From: Caballeronia sp. LZ062
Lineage (GTDB): Bacteria; Pseudomonadota; Gammaproteobacteria; Burkholderiales; Burkholderiaceae
DNA: 64,000 nucleotides
NCBI RefSeq assembly: GCF_031450785.1
Contig: NZ_JARTWB010000002.1
Span: 1,984,001-2,048,000, forward strand
Direction of reading: 5' to 3'
Part shown: positions 63,872 to 64,000 of the stretch, piece after piece
How the letters are laid out: the number at the start of each line of letters is the position of its first letter
Numbering within the stretch: the stretch's first letter is position 1
The notes under the pieces: generated by a model
Database searches by the model: none
The model's input: only the letters and a program-made list of their open reading frames with translations
Told to the model about the DNA's origin: nothing
Program-made: the position numbers and the translations under genes

Positions 63872-64000
63872 ATGTCCGCACTCACACATTTCGATGCCGC
63901 CGGCGAGGCGCACATGGTCGATGTCGGCGACAAGAACGAGACGCGGCGCATCGCAGTGGCGCGCGGCTCCATCGTCATGCTCGACGCCACGCTCGCACTG
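63872..64000 (+). CDS. moaC: Cyclic pyranopterin monophosphate synthase (3' end missing)
   Basis: The first 43 codons of a gene running off the window. The translation begins [21 protein letters not shown], which matches the MoaC N-terminus (HxDxxGxAxMVDVGxKxxTxR). MoaC completes cyclic pyranopterin formation in molybdenum-cofactor synthesis. AAGGAGA lies 7 bases before the ATG. It is divergent from the M48 protease gene. Confidence 0.88.
   Translation, partial: MSALTHFDAAGEAHMVDVGDKNETRRIAVARGSIVMLDATLAL

Overview
The window is about 64 kb of GC-rich DNA with tightly packed genes and short gaps. The gene set points to a Burkholderiaceae chromosome, most likely Paraburkholderia or Caballeronia: a BpeAB-OprB type efflux pump with divergent bpeR, zur-znuACB, a Calvin-subtype class II aldolase beside purCEK, YadA-like adhesins and a SmoEFGK-type polyol importer. 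The genus is inferred from gene content, not measured. Many long open frames lie antisense to real genes and were discarded as high-GC shadows. No rRNA, tRNA, CRISPR array, insertion sequence or phage was seen.

Layout. 1-10.9 kb: a polyol catabolic locus. On the plus strand are a mannitol/arabinitol-type dehydrogenase (cut by the window edge), xylulokinase and a SorC-type regulator. Facing them on the minus strand are an SDR polyol dehydrogenase, a binding protein, two permeases, a HAD phosphatase, the ATPase and a MOSC protein. 10.99-14.1 kb: a zinc operon zur-znuA-znuC-znuB behind a Zur-like palindrome. 14.1-18.9 kb: glutathione-dependent formaldehyde detoxification (frmA, fghA), then an AGE-family epimerase and a second FGGY kinase. 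19.2-20.6 kb: an NCS2 purine permease with a structured leader that may be a riboswitch. 20.9-23.3 kb: hexuronate transporter and uronate dehydrogenase behind palindromic operators. 23.6-30.6 kb: an RND efflux operon with a divergent TetR repressor and an operator between overlapping promoters. 30.6-33.2 kb: small enzymes and conserved proteins.

33.2-46 kb is the surface/envelope part: an HtrA protease, two trimeric autotransporter adhesins, a QseBC/PmrAB-like two-component system, a PBP4-type peptidase, a GDSL lipoprotein and an FkbM-like methyltransferase. The response-regulator gene and the htrA gene share a TTAAG-N6-TTAAG direct repeat in front of their start codons, which suggests one regulon. 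46-54.5 kb: tsaC/sua5, purK, purE, purC, fba, pyk and pgk, all on the minus strand. 54.9-64 kb: azlCD, ilvE, a zf-CHCC protein, waaF, an NTF2-like protein, a YheT-like hydrolase, a conserved protein of unknown function, a BepA-like M48 protease with a striking Asn-Thr-Ala repeat tract, and the start of moaC.

No wholly new system is evident. The observations most worth checking are the shared TTAAG box, the SD-sequestering leader of the NCS2 permease, the 28-unit 9-bp repeat in the M48 protease gene, and the co-location of two adhesins with HtrA and the two-component system.
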